Assembly: GCF_020832325.1 (NCBI RefSeq)
Contig: NZ_JAFIEU010000026.1
Location: forward strand, 53,483 to 117,482
DNA length: 64,000 bases
Reading direction: 5' to 3'
Origin: Lunatimonas sp.
Lineage (GTDB): Bacteria; Bacteroidota; Bacteroidia; Cytophagales; Cyclobacteriaceae
In this document: one piece after another, positions 1 to 9,255 of the stretch
Position numbering within the stretch: position 1 is the stretch's first letter
How the letters are laid out: every line of letters begins with the position of its first letter
Notes under the pieces: generated by a model
The model's input: only the letters and a program-made list of their open reading frames with translations
What the model was told of the DNA's origin: nothing
The model's database searches: none
Translations under genes and position numbers: made by a program

Positions 1-68
1 AAATCTGTAAAAAAAGCCACAGCAGGTCGCCGTGGCTTAAATGACTGAATTCTATATAACCGGGATCG

Positions 69-947
69 CTACCAATAGATCTCTGCCATCACGGGGAAGT
101 GATCCGAAGGATAGCGGTTATGGTAGGTGTCGGTAAGGATACCGTAACGTTTTACCTTGATTTTGTCGTTTACAAAAATATGGTCAATGCGCTTGTCAGA
201 GCTTTTGGTGTTGTCAAAGCTGTTGAAGGTGCCATTATTGGCGTACCGAATCCTGGCTACATCGTGGGTATCGGAAAAACCTGGCGCGTCGCGCATCACT
301 TTGTACGGATCAGAGTCCTGATCTACGTTGAAGTCCCCGGTCACGATCACCGGGTTGGCGGGATCTGATAGCTCAGCTACCTTTTTCAGGATAAGCTGTG
401 CGCTCTGCACCCGTGCTTCCCAGCCACGGTGATCAAAGTGGGTGTTGAAATGGAAGAACACATCCCCGGTTGCTTTGTCCTTAAACTTGGCCCAAGTCAC
501 GATGCGCGGCAGTGCAGCATCCCAACCTTTATTGGGTTTGGTGGTATCCTCGGCCAACCAAAATGTCCCACTGTCTAGCACATCGTACTTGCCTGCATGG
601 TAAAAGATGCAGGAATATTCGCCCTTTTCGGCGCCGTCGTCTCTACCCACACCTACATAGGCAAAGCCCGGCAGCATGCGTTCAAGATCTTTCACCTGGG
701 CATGAAGTCCCTCTTGGATCCCGAAAATATCAAACTCGTGAAAGCGGATCAGGTCCACGGCAGCCTGTCGGCGGTTTTCCCACGTATCGGGATCATCGCC
801 AGGATTGGCATAACGGATATTGAAAGTGGCCACTTTTAAACTTACGGACTGCGCTTGCACCCCAAAGGCAAAAGCGAACAGCCCTAAAAAAAGGCAGTAG
901 GTTGATTTTATAAAGTTCATCTGGGTTTTGATTTGATTGTGATTCAA
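69..947 (-). CDS. Secreted endonuclease/exonuclease/phosphatase family protein
   Basis: A 292-residue protein of the EEP (DNase I-like) metal-dependent phosphoesterase fold. It starts with a basic segment and a hydrophobic stretch ending near AFGVQAQ, a signal peptide of Bacteroidota type, so it probably acts in the periplasm or outside the cell. Family motifs are in order: VATFNIRY with the metal-site Asn, FGIQEG with the Glu, HFNTHFDH, VTGDFNVDQDSDPY, and C-terminal RIDHIF and YPSDHFPVMAE, which carry the catalytic Asp and His. Length fits the single-domain family. The substrate cannot be told: sugar phosphates, phospholipids and nucleic acids are all hydrolysed by relatives. It is divergent from the next gene, with about 170 bp between. 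Confidence 0.9.
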   Translation of the reverse strand: MNHNQIKTQMNFIKSTYCLFLGLFAFAFGVQAQSVSLKVATFNIRYANPGDDPDTWENRRQAAVDLIRFHEFDIFGIQEGLHAQVKDLERMLPGFAYVGVGRDDGAEKGEYSCIFYHAGKYDVLDSGTFWLAEDTTKPNKGWDAALPRIVTWAKFKDKATGDVFFHFNTHFDHRGWEARVQSAQLILKKVAELSDPANPVIVTGDFNVDQDSDPYKVMRDAPGFSDTHDVARIRYANNGTFNSFDNTKSSDKRIDHIFVNDKIKVKRYGILTDTYHNRYPSDHFPVMAEIYW

Positions 948-1114
948 AGATAAAGGATTCCGGCTAAGAACAAACGCCTGCGCTTTTTTGAAGTTATGGA
1001 AAAATATTCTCTTTCACCCACTCAAGCGTTCGTTTCACATTCAAAATTAAGTTGTATATTTCCTCTTATCGTTGTATTTAGCATGTTTTTAAGATTTTCT
1101 ATTAGGCTACATCT

Positions 1115-2245
1115 ATGCGCCGACACGATCTGGACTGGCTGAGAGTGCTGGTTTTCGCCCTGCTCATATTTTACCACGTAGGTATGTTTTTTGTACCTTG
1201 GGGTTGGCATATCAAAAACAACGTCATCTATCCAGATGCACGCTGGCCCATGCTGTTTGTCAATCAATGGAGGTTACCCATTCTCTTTGTCATCTCCGGT
1301 ATGGGAACCTACATTGCGTTGGGAAAGCGATCGGGGGGGCAATTTGCTTGGGAACGCATCAAGCGGCTCTTGATACCATTAGCGATAGGCATGGCCCTCA
1401 TCATTCCCCCGCAGGTTTATTTTGAGCGATTGGCCAGAGGTCAGTTTAGCGGATCTTATTTAGATTTTTGGCCTTCTTATGCCTTCTTAGGAGTTTATCC
1501 AGAAGGTAATCTTTCCTGGCACCACCTGTGGTTTTTGCCTTATCTTTTGTTATTCTCTCTCATTTCCATTCCTTTACTGCTCTTTGTACGCAGCCACCCC
1601 CAATCAATTATAGTAAGGGCTATGCGTCGGCTTGCCTCCACCCCATATGGTTTGTTTGGGTTGGTGATTCCCTTATACCTTTGGGAAAGTTTTCTCGAAC
1701 CCTTTTTTCCGTCTACCCATGCGCTGATAGGCGATTGGTTCAACCTTGTCAACTACCTCACCTTTTTTCTGTATGGATTCTTGCTTATTTCAGTGAAGGA
1801 GGCCTTCTGGAAAACCACAATACAACATAGAAGGAATTTGCTCTACGTAGGTGTAATCATGTTTGGCATGATGGTAGCCTTGAGGCAACTGTTTGCTGAT
1901 TCCACGCTCGTTCACTTTATTGAAGCCGCATTTAAGGTCATCAATCTCTGGGCTTGGATTTTGGTGCTTTTTGGCTATGCTGCAACCTATCTAAACCGAA
2001 AAAGCGAATCGCTTTCCTATGCAAATGAAGCAGTATATCCATTCTACATCCTGCATCAAACGATCACCATCGCCATCGGATATTACCTTATGGATTCACC
2101 AGCTGGCTTTTGGTCCAAATTTGCGATGATGTCGATAGGTACTTTCGGTATGGCCTGGTTGATCTACGAATTTGGAATAAGGCGCTGGAGTCCGATCCGA
2201 CCCCTGTTTGGTCTAAAGCCGCATAATGGAAACGCACCGGCCTAG
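1115..2245 (+). CDS. Acyltransferase 3 family membrane protein
   Basis: A 376-residue polytopic inner-membrane protein. The N-terminus (RRHDLDWLRVLVFALLIFYH) has the Asp-X-X-R and His pattern typical of the acyltransferase 3 (OafA/OpgC/YeiB-like) superfamily, which moves acyl groups such as acetyl or succinyl onto surface glycans. About ten hydrophobic segments follow, and a late SYANEAVYPFYILHQ motif is another family hallmark. The acceptor is unknown, since no glycan synthesis gene lies beside it. The start at 1115 gives the family N-terminus directly. The gene stands alone, followed by a decayed reading frame. Confidence 0.88.
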   Translation: MRRHDLDWLRVLVFALLIFYHVGMFFVPWGWHIKNNVIYPDARWPMLFVNQWRLPILFVISGMGTYIALGKRSGGQFAWERIKRLLIPLAIGMALIIPPQVYFERLARGQFSGSYLDFWPSYAFLGVYPEGNLSWHHLWFLPYLLLFSLISIPLLLFVRSHPQSIIVRAMRRLASTPYGLFGLVIPLYLWESFLEPFFPSTHALIGDWFNLVNYLTFFLYGFLLISVKEAFWKTTIQHRRNLLYVGVIMFGMMVALRQLFADSTLVHFIEAAFKVINLWAWILVLFGYAATYLNRKSESLSYANEAVYPFYILHQTITIAIGYYLMDSPAGFWSKFAMMSIGTFGMAWLIYEFGIRRWSPIRPLFGLKPHNGNAPA

Positions 2246-2297
2246 CTATATAGGATAGTACCTGAAAGCATATTTATTAAATGTTAATGCTGCCAAG

Positions 2298-2522
2298 ATG
2301 AACAGGAACATACAAAATACAAGTTTACCGCAATCGCTGCGCTAACCTGCCTGACTTTTTTATAAACGGTCTAGAAGTCCAAGTGCCGAAAAAACAAACG
2401 ATACCAACCCTAGGCCACAGCATGAACAAGATGAAGCGATTGAGGAGTTCATAGATCCCTATCCTACCAAAACCAAGAAAAAAAATTCTCAAACCGAGGC
2501 AAAGAATCCCGAAAGATCGTAA
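2298..2522 (+). pseudogene. Decayed small lipoprotein-like reading frame
   Basis: No intact reading frame is present, but the pieces of one are. An ATG at 2298 opens one frame. A second frame then encodes a signal-like stretch (KYKFTAIAALTCLTF, about 2315-2359). The first frame resumes near 2355 and runs to TAA at 2520-2522 through a polar, charged tail rich in Lys, Asn, Glu and Pro. Reading it as one protein needs two compensating frameshifts and gives a lipoprotein-like product of about 70 residues. It may instead be intergenic sequence with a chance resemblance. Nothing else is seen between 2246 and 2538. Confidence 0.3.
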
Positions 2523-2538
2523 CTAAAAATAACTCGGT

Positions 2539-3354
2539 TCACAGTATTTGGTGCTCTTGCAATTTTTTAACCACGGCCTGAATGGCGTTGGAGCGCACCG
2601 CTGGATGGGTTTGATCGGGATTATCGGTATTCACCCAATAGGTCACGGATAGCTTGTATTGATTGCCCACCATGTCTGTTACCTGGACTTCCGCTCTACG
2701 TTCCTTCTGTAGAATACCCGGTATATCATTGAGGGCATTCATTATCAGTCCTTTCACTATGGAAATATCCGCAGCTATCGGGATATTTAGCTCAAATGAA
2801 AATGCCAAAAAGCCATCTATTGTAAAGTTGAAAAGGGGTGACTTAATGATGTTGGCGTTGGGGATAAACACATCTTTTCCATCCCGTGTTTTGAGCTGAA
2901 TATCCCGAAGGTTTAGCGCCAATACCTTACCGCGAATACCGTTAATTTCTACAATATCCCCGACTCGAAAGGGGCGTTTGAAGGCGAGAAGTATGCCCGC
3001 AAGGAAATTTTCTCCTATATCCCTCAAGGCAAAACCTATTACAAAAGCAGTTATACCGGCCCCCGCCAGCAAGCCACCCACAGCAGCAGAAAGTCCCAAA
3101 AACCTAAACAGTACAGTCAGTCCGAATAGCAGCACAAGAATTCGTATAAAAGAACCGATAAAATCGGCTAAAAGTGGGTCGCTAGTGCGTCGTGTAATCC
3201 GCCTTTTGGTTAGATCACGGGCCCATTTCGACAGAAAAACAGATACTAAAACAATTATCAATGCAAATCCAAGGGCAATCGACACACGTTCTACACTGCC
3301 TAGGTCACCTAATAGGATTTCTTTAATGCGGTCAAAGGAATCACGTATATTCAT
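2539..3354 (-). CDS. Small-conductance mechanosensitive channel, MscS family
   Basis: A 271-residue MscS-type channel, close to the size of E. coli MscS (286). Three hydrophobic segments are visible at about residues 20-42, 65-87 and 93-115. The third is a Gly/Ala-rich pore helix (AVGGLLAGAGITAFVIGFAL) followed by the conserved RDIGENFLAG. The cytoplasmic beta domain contains the family sequence PFRVGDIVEI, then a region with FIPNANIIKSPLFNFT. It would open under membrane tension during hypo-osmotic shock. The gene is followed upstream, on the same strand, by 3390-4169 with a 35-bp gap, so the two may be co-transcribed. Confidence 0.95.
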   Translation of the reverse strand: MNIRDSFDRIKEILLGDLGSVERVSIALGFALIIVLVSVFLSKWARDLTKRRITRRTSDPLLADFIGSFIRILVLLFGLTVLFRFLGLSAAVGGLLAGAGITAFVIGFALRDIGENFLAGILLAFKRPFRVGDIVEINGIRGKVLALNLRDIQLKTRDGKDVFIPNANIIKSPLFNFTIDGFLAFSFELNIPIAADISIVKGLIMNALNDIPGILQKERRAEVQVTDMVGNQYKLSVTYWVNTDNPDQTHPAVRSNAIQAVVKKLQEHQIL

Positions 3355-3389
3355 TATTAATTGGCCAAATCGGAGAGTACCATGTTTTT

Positions 3390-4169
3390 TTAAAGGGTAA
3401 GAAATAAGCCTAGTACCGCAAAATGTACCAGCGTAAAATTATAAACCTCGTCCACATTGGCCCCACCTTCAAGAATCCGGTAGCCAAATTTAACGTCGGT
3501 TTTTGAGGTAAGTGGAACCCGGCTGCCTAAAAAAAAGTCAAAAGCCCTGCCCGGACCTCCGGCCAATCCATCACCGTCCAAGTAAACCTTCATCTGATTC
3601 GCTAACGTGTATTCGCCATATAGGTGCAGCAAGGGAACAAACCCCAGATCGTCTTTTCGGTCGGCTTTGCCCATTTCATTATCCAATCGTACACTGGCAT
3701 CACGCACTTTTGCCGTAAAGCCAAGTCCCAGCCTCCAGGGCCCCTCCACATAAACATCCCTCCGATAGGTAAGCCGGTAACTGTTAAACTGATAAAAGCC
3801 GGCGAGTTGCTCTCCCTGATCAAAGACTGTTTGTTGAAAGGCAATATCCCTTGGTGCCACACCTTCGTAATTGATAAACAAGGGAGCGATCAAGCCAAAA
3901 AGATGGTTTCGGTCGTTCCAAGTATATCCTACGCGCAACCTAATGGGAACGATGGAACCATCTACTGAGAAATCTCTCTTGAAGCTAAACAGCGTTCCGC
4001 CTTCATTTGGAATCCGCACATCATTGTACCCCGTAAATGGGATGCCCGTTTCGGCATCAATGGTCCACTGTCCCTGTGCCATTAACGGGCCGCTAAGCAG
4101 GGTACACGCTAGCATCAAGCCACAGTATAAAAGGAATTTGCAGGAAAAATCAAAAGGCCAATGGGTCAT
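3390..4169 (-). CDS. Secreted outer-membrane beta-barrel-like protein of unknown function
   Basis: A 259-residue protein with a signal peptide (hydrophobic stretch about residues 11-31 ending in PLMAQGQ). The mature part is made of alternating polar and apolar stretches with many aromatic residues (for example GFYQFNSYRLTYRRDVYVEG and FKYGFRIL-like strands) and ends in a hydrophobic strand finishing LFLTL. That pattern suggests a small outer-membrane barrel. I do not recognise a named family with confidence. It lies directly upstream of the mscS gene on the same strand and could share its transcript. Confidence 0.7.
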   Translation of the reverse strand: MTHWPFDFSCKFLLYCGLMLACTLLSGPLMAQGQWTIDAETGIPFTGYNDVRIPNEGGTLFSFKRDFSVDGSIVPIRLRVGYTWNDRNHLFGLIAPLFINYEGVAPRDIAFQQTVFDQGEQLAGFYQFNSYRLTYRRDVYVEGPWRLGLGFTAKVRDASVRLDNEMGKADRKDDLGFVPLLHLYGEYTLANQMKVYLDGDGLAGGPGRAFDFFLGSRVPLTSKTDVKFGYRILEGGANVDEVYNFTLVHFAVLGLFLTL

Positions 4170-4335
4170 CTATCTGTAATTTTTTGCGGTTTTTTTGCCA
4201 GGCTGCTATCGGATAGTAAATCTGGCCAATAGGAGACGTTCAAATACTGGGATATTTTTCCCGGCTAGGACTTCCCCTACCATTCTTTTGATTCCGTGGT
4301 CCAAGATTCATGCCATTCCCCACTGATTGTGCCGG

Positions 4336-5403
4336 CTACCGGGCCGCCTGAAGGTCCTCCAAGCAGGCGATAAGGTAATCCAAGTCCTCGTCGGTATGTG
4401 CCGCTGATAACACGATGCGGTTTACGGGCGCATCCTGTGGCCCTGGGTAAGGAAAAGAAGATACCACCACCCCTCTAGCCGCCAATGCCTGTACCCAAAC
4501 CGGATTGGCGAAGGAAATGACAGGGTACTCGTCCGCGGTATAAAACGCTGGTAGGTCCGATAGGCGGGCTGTCAACGCAGCTACCTTCTTTGCCAGAACC
4601 TCCTTTTGGTGCAGGTAAAGCGCCTGTCCCTGTATAAAGGCATGCAAAAATGGCGGCGCAGGGGGAGAAGAGGAACGGTATATGGGATGCTGCCGGACAG
4701 CAGCAATCCAATCGGCATTTCCCAACAGAATACCAGCCGGCAGGGAAAGTGCCTTTCCCAAGGAACCGCATACACACAGATTGATCGGAAGGTGGGCCCA
4801 TCGCTGATACGTTCCGAAGAGGGTATCACCCACTACCCCAAAGGCATGGCTGTCGTCAATCAACAGGTGGTATTGGTTAACTTGCGGGAGCTGACCTACC
4901 CAGTCAAAATCGTGTACTTTTGGTATTAGGGGATTAACGGCATTGGCCAAAATACCTATTCGGTGCCCCATCAGGGACTGCGCCTTCTGCATGCAGGACT
5001 CCACCCAGTCCTCGTATGACTGTGAGGGTACACCGGTTTTTCCCTCCGGTAATATAGCGGGATGCGCATCCGGTGCAATCCAAAGGAGATCCACCTCCGG
5101 CTTTAACGACTGAATGGCAAGGTGCCCGGCCAAGAATCCACTGCTGAGCAAACAGGAATCTGTAGCCCCTGCTTCCGAGGCAAAGAATGCCTCAAAGGCA
5201 TCGTAGATCCCCAACTGTACGTTGCTGTTCCGGCTGGATCCATGATTAACCCCGTGCAATGCAACGCCTTGATGGATCAATTGCTCAAATTCCGGCACAC
5301 TACCCATACCCAAATAGGAGGTGCCGGCAAACTGTAAATAACGTCTGCCTTCCTGAAAAATCACCGGCTGAGCTCGGTCGGTTACGAGGCGAATTTGCAT
5401 CAT
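4336..5403 (-). CDS. Alpha-oxoamine synthase-like PLP-dependent aminotransferase (BioF/KBL type)
   Basis: A 355-residue fold-type I PLP enzyme related to 8-amino-7-oxononanoate synthase and 2-amino-3-ketobutyrate CoA ligase. Visible landmarks are the Gly/His/Ser-rich HGVNHGSSRNSN near residues 50-61, the PLP-ring Asp with its following His in LLIDDSHAFGVVG (about 181-193), and the Schiff-base lysine in GSLGKALSLPAG (K217). It is about 30 residues shorter than typical BioF, mostly at the N-terminus. No other biotin gene is nearby. It starts 3 nt after the stop of the dipeptide epimerase gene, so the pair is co-translated; a role with peptide or amino-acid turnover is more likely than biotin synthesis. 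The exact reaction is unknown. Confidence 0.8.
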   Translation of the reverse strand: MMQIRLVTDRAQPVIFQEGRRYLQFAGTSYLGMGSVPEFEQLIHQGVALHGVNHGSSRNSNVQLGIYDAFEAFFASEAGATDSCLLSSGFLAGHLAIQSLKPEVDLLWIAPDAHPAILPEGKTGVPSQSYEDWVESCMQKAQSLMGHRIGILANAVNPLIPKVHDFDWVGQLPQVNQYHLLIDDSHAFGVVGDTLFGTYQRWAHLPINLCVCGSLGKALSLPAGILLGNADWIAAVRQHPIYRSSSPPAPPFLHAFIQGQALYLHQKEVLAKKVAALTARLSDLPAFYTADEYPVISFANPVWVQALAARGVVVSSFPYPGPQDAPVNRIVLSAAHTDEDLDYLIACLEDLQAAR

Positions 5404-5406
5404 GGC

Positions 5407-6417
5407 TTAAACTAGCAAGGCTCCTGTACCTGGTCTATCGGGAAATTGGACCCCCTCCCGTGTAATCTTTACCCCTGTCGCTATGTCCGTTGCCAATAAC
5501 ATAGCCCCATCCATGTCTACATAGTCGAGCTGTGGCGCGATATGGGCAATGGCCGATATACCTACACTGGATTCGGTCATGCAGCCCACCATGGTTTTCA
5601 TACCCAACCGCTTTGCCTCCTGAATCATCCGTAGTCCTGGCGTAATGCCTCCGGCCTTGGTAAGCTTTACATTGATTCCATGAAAAAGGCCCGCGCATTT
5701 TTGCACATCCGCCTCCACAATGCAGCTTTCGTCGGCAATAACAGGCAGGGCACTGCGTGCATATACTTCCTTCATCCCCGCCAAATCATCTTTGGCCAAC
5801 GGCTGCTCCATAAATTCCACATTAAGCTGCTTCAGTTCATGGGAGTAGCGAATGGCCTGTTCTGCGGTCCAGGCGCAGTTGGCATCGATGCGGAATACTG
5901 CGTCCGTATGTCTTCGCAACTCGCGGATAATCTCCATGTCGTGGTCGGTACCCAGCTTAATTTTGTAGAGGGGCCAGTCAAACTCACGCATCTTTTCCAC
6001 CATTTTTTCCACCGAGGCAATGCCAATGGTAAAGTTGGTCAGGGGAATGGTGCCCGGATCGAGGCCCAGGTGTTCGTAAAGCTTCTCACCGCGCATTTTG
6101 GTGTATAGATCCCAAGCCGCCATATCCAAGGCACATTGGGCAAAGGGGTTATTGGCAAAAATTGTTTTGGTCTTCTCCCAAAGCAGAGGTGGATGCTGTA
6201 TGGATTCATTTTCTAGGATCTTTTGAGCATCCTCCAGGCAAGCCGTCATATTCTCTACGGTGATACCATAGAATGGGTTGGTCGTAGACTCCCCGAGACC
6301 GTAGGTGTCTCCGTCCCAGAGGCGAACGATCAGGGTGGTCTGCACATCGCGGCTTTGGTGGGCGATGGTAAAGGTATGCTTGAGCGGCAACTGCCTGACT
6401 AAAATCTCAATCTTCAT
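5407..6417 (-). CDS. Dipeptide epimerase (L-Ala-D/L-Glu epimerase family)
   Basis: A 336-residue enolase-superfamily enzyme of the muconate-lactonizing subgroup. It has the capping N-terminal domain and the barrel motifs: K-X-K at YKIKLG (K152/K154), metal ligands in RIDANCAW (D178), EQPL (E204) and ADES (D229), and the catalytic Lys region VKLTKAGGITPG (about 250-261). The GCMTESSVGI segment near 278-287 is typical of Ala-Glu epimerases, which invert the Glu of murein-derived L-Ala-D-Glu so that it can be reused. Specificity for other dipeptides is possible. It is the first gene of a tight two-gene unit with the AOS-like enzyme. Confidence 0.88.
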   Translation of the reverse strand: MKIEILVRQLPLKHTFTIAHQSRDVQTTLIVRLWDGDTYGLGESTTNPFYGITVENMTACLEDAQKILENESIQHPPLLWEKTKTIFANNPFAQCALDMAAWDLYTKMRGEKLYEHLGLDPGTIPLTNFTIGIASVEKMVEKMREFDWPLYKIKLGTDHDMEIIRELRRHTDAVFRIDANCAWTAEQAIRYSHELKQLNVEFMEQPLAKDDLAGMKEVYARSALPVIADESCIVEADVQKCAGLFHGINVKLTKAGGITPGLRMIQEAKRLGMKTMVGCMTESSVGISAIAHIAPQLDYVDMDGAMLLATDIATGVKITREGVQFPDRPGTGALLV

Positions 6418-6569
6418 AGGGCAACAAATAACAGGTTTTGGAATTTCCGAGCTGTAGCATCCAACCGGATTAGTGGTTATAAAGGTAATTCAGAATCCGC
6501 TTTAAAGGAATAAACGGTCGGTATTTGATTGTATGAGGGACACTGCAACCAAAAATGATCCATTCGGGT

Positions 6570-6577
6570 TATCTTTG
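6570..6577 (+). promoter_or_regulatory. Probable -7 promoter box of the M3 peptidase gene
   Basis: TATCTTTG matches the Bacteroidota -7 consensus TAnnTTTG. It would start a transcript near 6584, giving a leader of about 83 nt before the ATG at 6667. No clear TTTG -33 box was seen at the expected distance. Confidence 0.45.
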
Positions 6578-6666
6578 CTACTGCCAATTAGACAATTGTT
6601 CAATCCCTGAGCGTACAATAAATCGTTGTCCATGGTAATTCAAAAATTAAAGACGTTTCTTAACCT

Positions 6667-8802
6667 ATGAAAAAGCTATTGATCGCATCCGCGGTAGCCG
6701 CCTCCCTATCTGTAGCGTGCAATCCGGAAAACGAAAAAAAATCAGCTATGAACCCCTTCTTTGAATCCTATGACACCCCGTTTGGGGTGCCTCCCTTTGA
6801 CCGAATAGAACCTGCCCATTTTGCGCCTGCGCTGCGGGAAGGCATCAAGCAGCAAGAAGCCGAAGTTGCCGCCATCGTCAACAATACCGAGGCACCTACC
6901 TTTGCCAATACCATCGAGGCCCTGGAATATTCCGGAGAGCTCTTGACCAAGGTTTCGCGGGTTTTTTACAATATCAACTCCGCCAACACCAACGACGAAA
7001 TTCAGGGTATAGCCCGGGAGATGGCACCGGAACTGTCCAAACACAGTGACAACATCAGCCTCAATCAGGCGTTGTTTCAGCGTGTGCAGACCATATGGGA
7101 GGCTAGGGAAAAACTGGAGCTAAGCCCAGAGCAACAAAAGCTGCTCGAAAAAACTTACAAAAGCTTCGTACGAAGCGGTGCCAACGTAGCCGAAGAAAAC
7201 AAAGACCGGCTGCGGGAGATCAACAGCCGCCTTTCTACCCTCACCCTTCAGTTTGGCCAAAACCTACTGGCAGAAACCAACGCCTTTCAGTTGGTCATCG
7301 AGCACGAAGCTGAGCTGGCAGGCCTGCCCAATGAGCTGATTGCTGCGGCAGCAGACGATGCAAAAGCCGCAGGCAAGGAAGGCCAGTGGGTCTTTACCCT
7401 GCATAACCCCAGCATCATGCCTTTCCTGCAATATGCCGACAGCCGCAACCTGCGCAAGCAAATCTGGGAAGCTTATAAGAACCGCTCCGATCAGGGCAAT
7501 GAAAACGATAACAAGGTCATTCTGGTAGAAATCGCCAACCTCCGCTTGGAAAAAGCCCGCATGCTCGGATACGAAACCCATGCCGATTACGCCCTGGAAG
7601 AGACCATGGCCAAAAACCCCGATAATGTGTACAAACTGTTGAATCAACTTTGGACACCTGCCCTGGCCAAAGCCAAGGTGGAACGGGACGAGATGCAAGC
7701 CATGATAGAGGTGGGGGGCAAGGATTTTTCTGTGCAGCCTTGGGATTGGCGCTACTACGAAGAAAAGCTCAGGAAGCAAAAATTTGACCTGGACGAGCAA
7801 GAGGTTAAGCCTTATTTCGCCTTGGACAAGGTGCAGGAGGGCGTATTCCTAGTCGTGAAAAAGCTGTTTGGACTTACCTTTGAGTACCGACCCGAAGTTC
7901 CGGTGTACCATCCGGATGCCAAAGCCTATGAAGTGAAGGAGGCGGACGGTACCCACGTGGGCATCCTTTACATGGATTTCCATCCCAGGGCCTCCAAACG
8001 GGGCGGTGCCTGGATGACTTCCTACCGGTCACAAAAGACCGTGGACGGAGAACGTATGCAGCCGATAATCTCCATCGTCTGCAATTTCTCCCGACCCGCT
8101 GGCGATGCCCCGGCGCTTTTGACCTTTGACGAGGTAACCACCTTCTTCCACGAATTTGGGCATGCCCTGCATGGATTGCTCTCCAACGTGCAATATAGCA
8201 GCCTTGCAGGAACTTCCGTTCCCAGAGACTTTGTGGAGCTACCCTCTCAGGTGATGGAAAACTGGGCCACCGAACCGGAGGTGATAAGGCAGTACGCCTT
8301 TCACTATCAAACAGGAGAGGTAATTCCCGATGCGCTTATCGAAAAACTCACCAGCAGCGGCACCTTCGGGCAGGGATTCGGCACCACGGAGTACCTGGCA
8401 GCCTCCTTGCTGGACTTGGATTACCATACCCGTAAGGAGCCTATTAAAGAGGATGCAACTACTTTTGAGGAGCAATCGGTAGAGAACATGGGATTGATAT
8501 CCGAGATCATTCCGAGGTATCGAAGTACCTATTTCCAGCACATCTTTAGTGGAGGCTATTCGGCCGGCTACTACAGTTATATCTGGTCCGGTGTATTGGA
8601 CACGGATGCCTTTCAGGCCTTTAAAGAGACGGAACTGTTTAATCCGGACAAAGCACTGGCATTCCGCAAAGAGATCCTAGAGCGGGGCGGTACCGATGAT
8701 CCCATGGAGATGTATGTACGTTTCCGAGGCGCTGAGCCAAAAATCGATGCCTTGCTGAAGAAGCGCGGATTGGATGAGGCCAGCTTGGTGGTGACCAAGT
8801 AG
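6667..8802 (+). CDS. dcp: M3 family metallopeptidase, peptidyl-dipeptidase Dcp-like lipoprotein
   Basis: A 711-residue zinc peptidase of family M3, the size of E. coli Dcp. The zinc motif HEFGH is at residues 495-499 within TTFFHEFGHALHGLL, and the helical N-terminal half and the FEYRPEVPVYHPDAKAYEV region are family-typical. The N-terminus is a lipoprotein signal (LSVAC, Cys at about 18), followed by a charged linker, so it probably acts in the periplasm on the inner face of the outer membrane. It would remove dipeptides from the C-terminus of short peptides. A strong terminator follows within 25 bp of the stop. Confidence 0.92.
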   Translation: MKKLLIASAVAASLSVACNPENEKKSAMNPFFESYDTPFGVPPFDRIEPAHFAPALREGIKQQEAEVAAIVNNTEAPTFANTIEALEYSGELLTKVSRVFYNINSANTNDEIQGIAREMAPELSKHSDNISLNQALFQRVQTIWEAREKLELSPEQQKLLEKTYKSFVRSGANVAEENKDRLREINSRLSTLTLQFGQNLLAETNAFQLVIEHEAELAGLPNELIAAAADDAKAAGKEGQWVFTLHNPSIMPFLQYADSRNLRKQIWEAYKNRSDQGNENDNKVILVEIANLRLEKARMLGYETHADYALEETMAKNPDNVYKLLNQLWTPALAKAKVERDEMQAMIEVGGKDFSVQPWDWRYYEEKLRKQKFDLDEQEVKPYFALDKVQEGVFLVVKKLFGLTFEYRPEVPVYHPDAKAYEVKEADGTHVGILYMDFHPRASKRGGAWMTSYRSQKTVDGERMQPIISIVCNFSRPAGDAPALLTFDEVTTFFHEFGHALHGLLSNVQYSSLAGTSVPRDFVELPSQVMENWATEPEVIRQYAFHYQTGEVIPDALIEKLTSSGTFGQGFGTTEYLAASLLDLDYHTRKEPIKEDATTFEEQSVENMGLISEIIPRYRSTYFQHIFSGGYSAGYYSYIWSGVLDTDAFQAFKETELFNPDKALAFRKEILERGGTDDPMEMYVRFRGAEPKIDALLKKRGLDEASLVVTK

Positions 8803-8826
8803 GTCATGCAATTCATATGAACCAAC

Positions 8827-8860
8827 AAACCCCCAATCGGGCTTACCAGACTGGGGGTTT
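8827..8860. terminator. Rho-independent terminator, probably bidirectional
   Basis: AAACCCCCA (8827-8835) pairs perfectly with TGGGGGTTT (8852-8860) around a 16-nt loop and is followed by a T run on the plus strand. It lies between the convergent M3 peptidase gene and the 59-residue membrane protein gene and can serve both. Confidence 0.8.
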
Positions 8861-8905
8861 TTCTATTTACGGAGTAGGCGAAAGCTGGATGAGGTTTCTA
8901 TTGCT

Positions 8906-9085
8906 TCATTCCTGTTTAGCCCGAAGATCCTTTAGCAGGGAGATCGCTGTAAACAACATGGCTGCGGTAAGCAGGACCACCACGGTGAGGCTTGCCCAGC
9001 CATACAGGTAGCCAACCCAGCCGGCGAGTACGAGAAGCAGGATAAAGAGAAGAAGTGATTTTCTAGCAGAAGACAAGTCTTTCAT
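8906..9085 (-). CDS. Small two-helix membrane protein (59 aa)
   Basis: A short reading frame, ATG at 9085 to TGA at 8906-8908. The product begins MKDLSSARKSLLLFILLLVL, with hydrophobic segments at about 11-30 and 33-50 and a charged C-terminus (KDLRAKQE). A GWVGYLYGW turn joins the two helices. This is a convincing inner-membrane miniprotein and it ends just before a terminator. Family and function are not recognised. It is one of four similar-sized membrane proteins in the first 18 kb, and a copy of the shared palindrome lies 188 bp upstream of its start. Confidence 0.65.
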   Translation of the reverse strand: MKDLSSARKSLLLFILLLVLAGWVGYLYGWASLTVVVLLTAAMLFTAISLLKDLRAKQE

Positions 9086-9255
9086 AGGAAAACGGGTTTT
9101 TAGACGATTGTACGATATACCTTAGGGCCAATCAACCATCCTGCAAGTAACGTTCAACTAGCAAACGGATGCTGCATGCATGAAAACACCTCATTTTATC
9201 CTCCCGTGATGGATTCAACGGATTCGAGGCCAATCCCTAAACACAAAGCGTATTG

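Noticed and set aside
7264..7800. Open frame of 178 codons opposite the M3 peptidase gene
   Set aside because: It mirrors codon bias of the real gene and has no family features.
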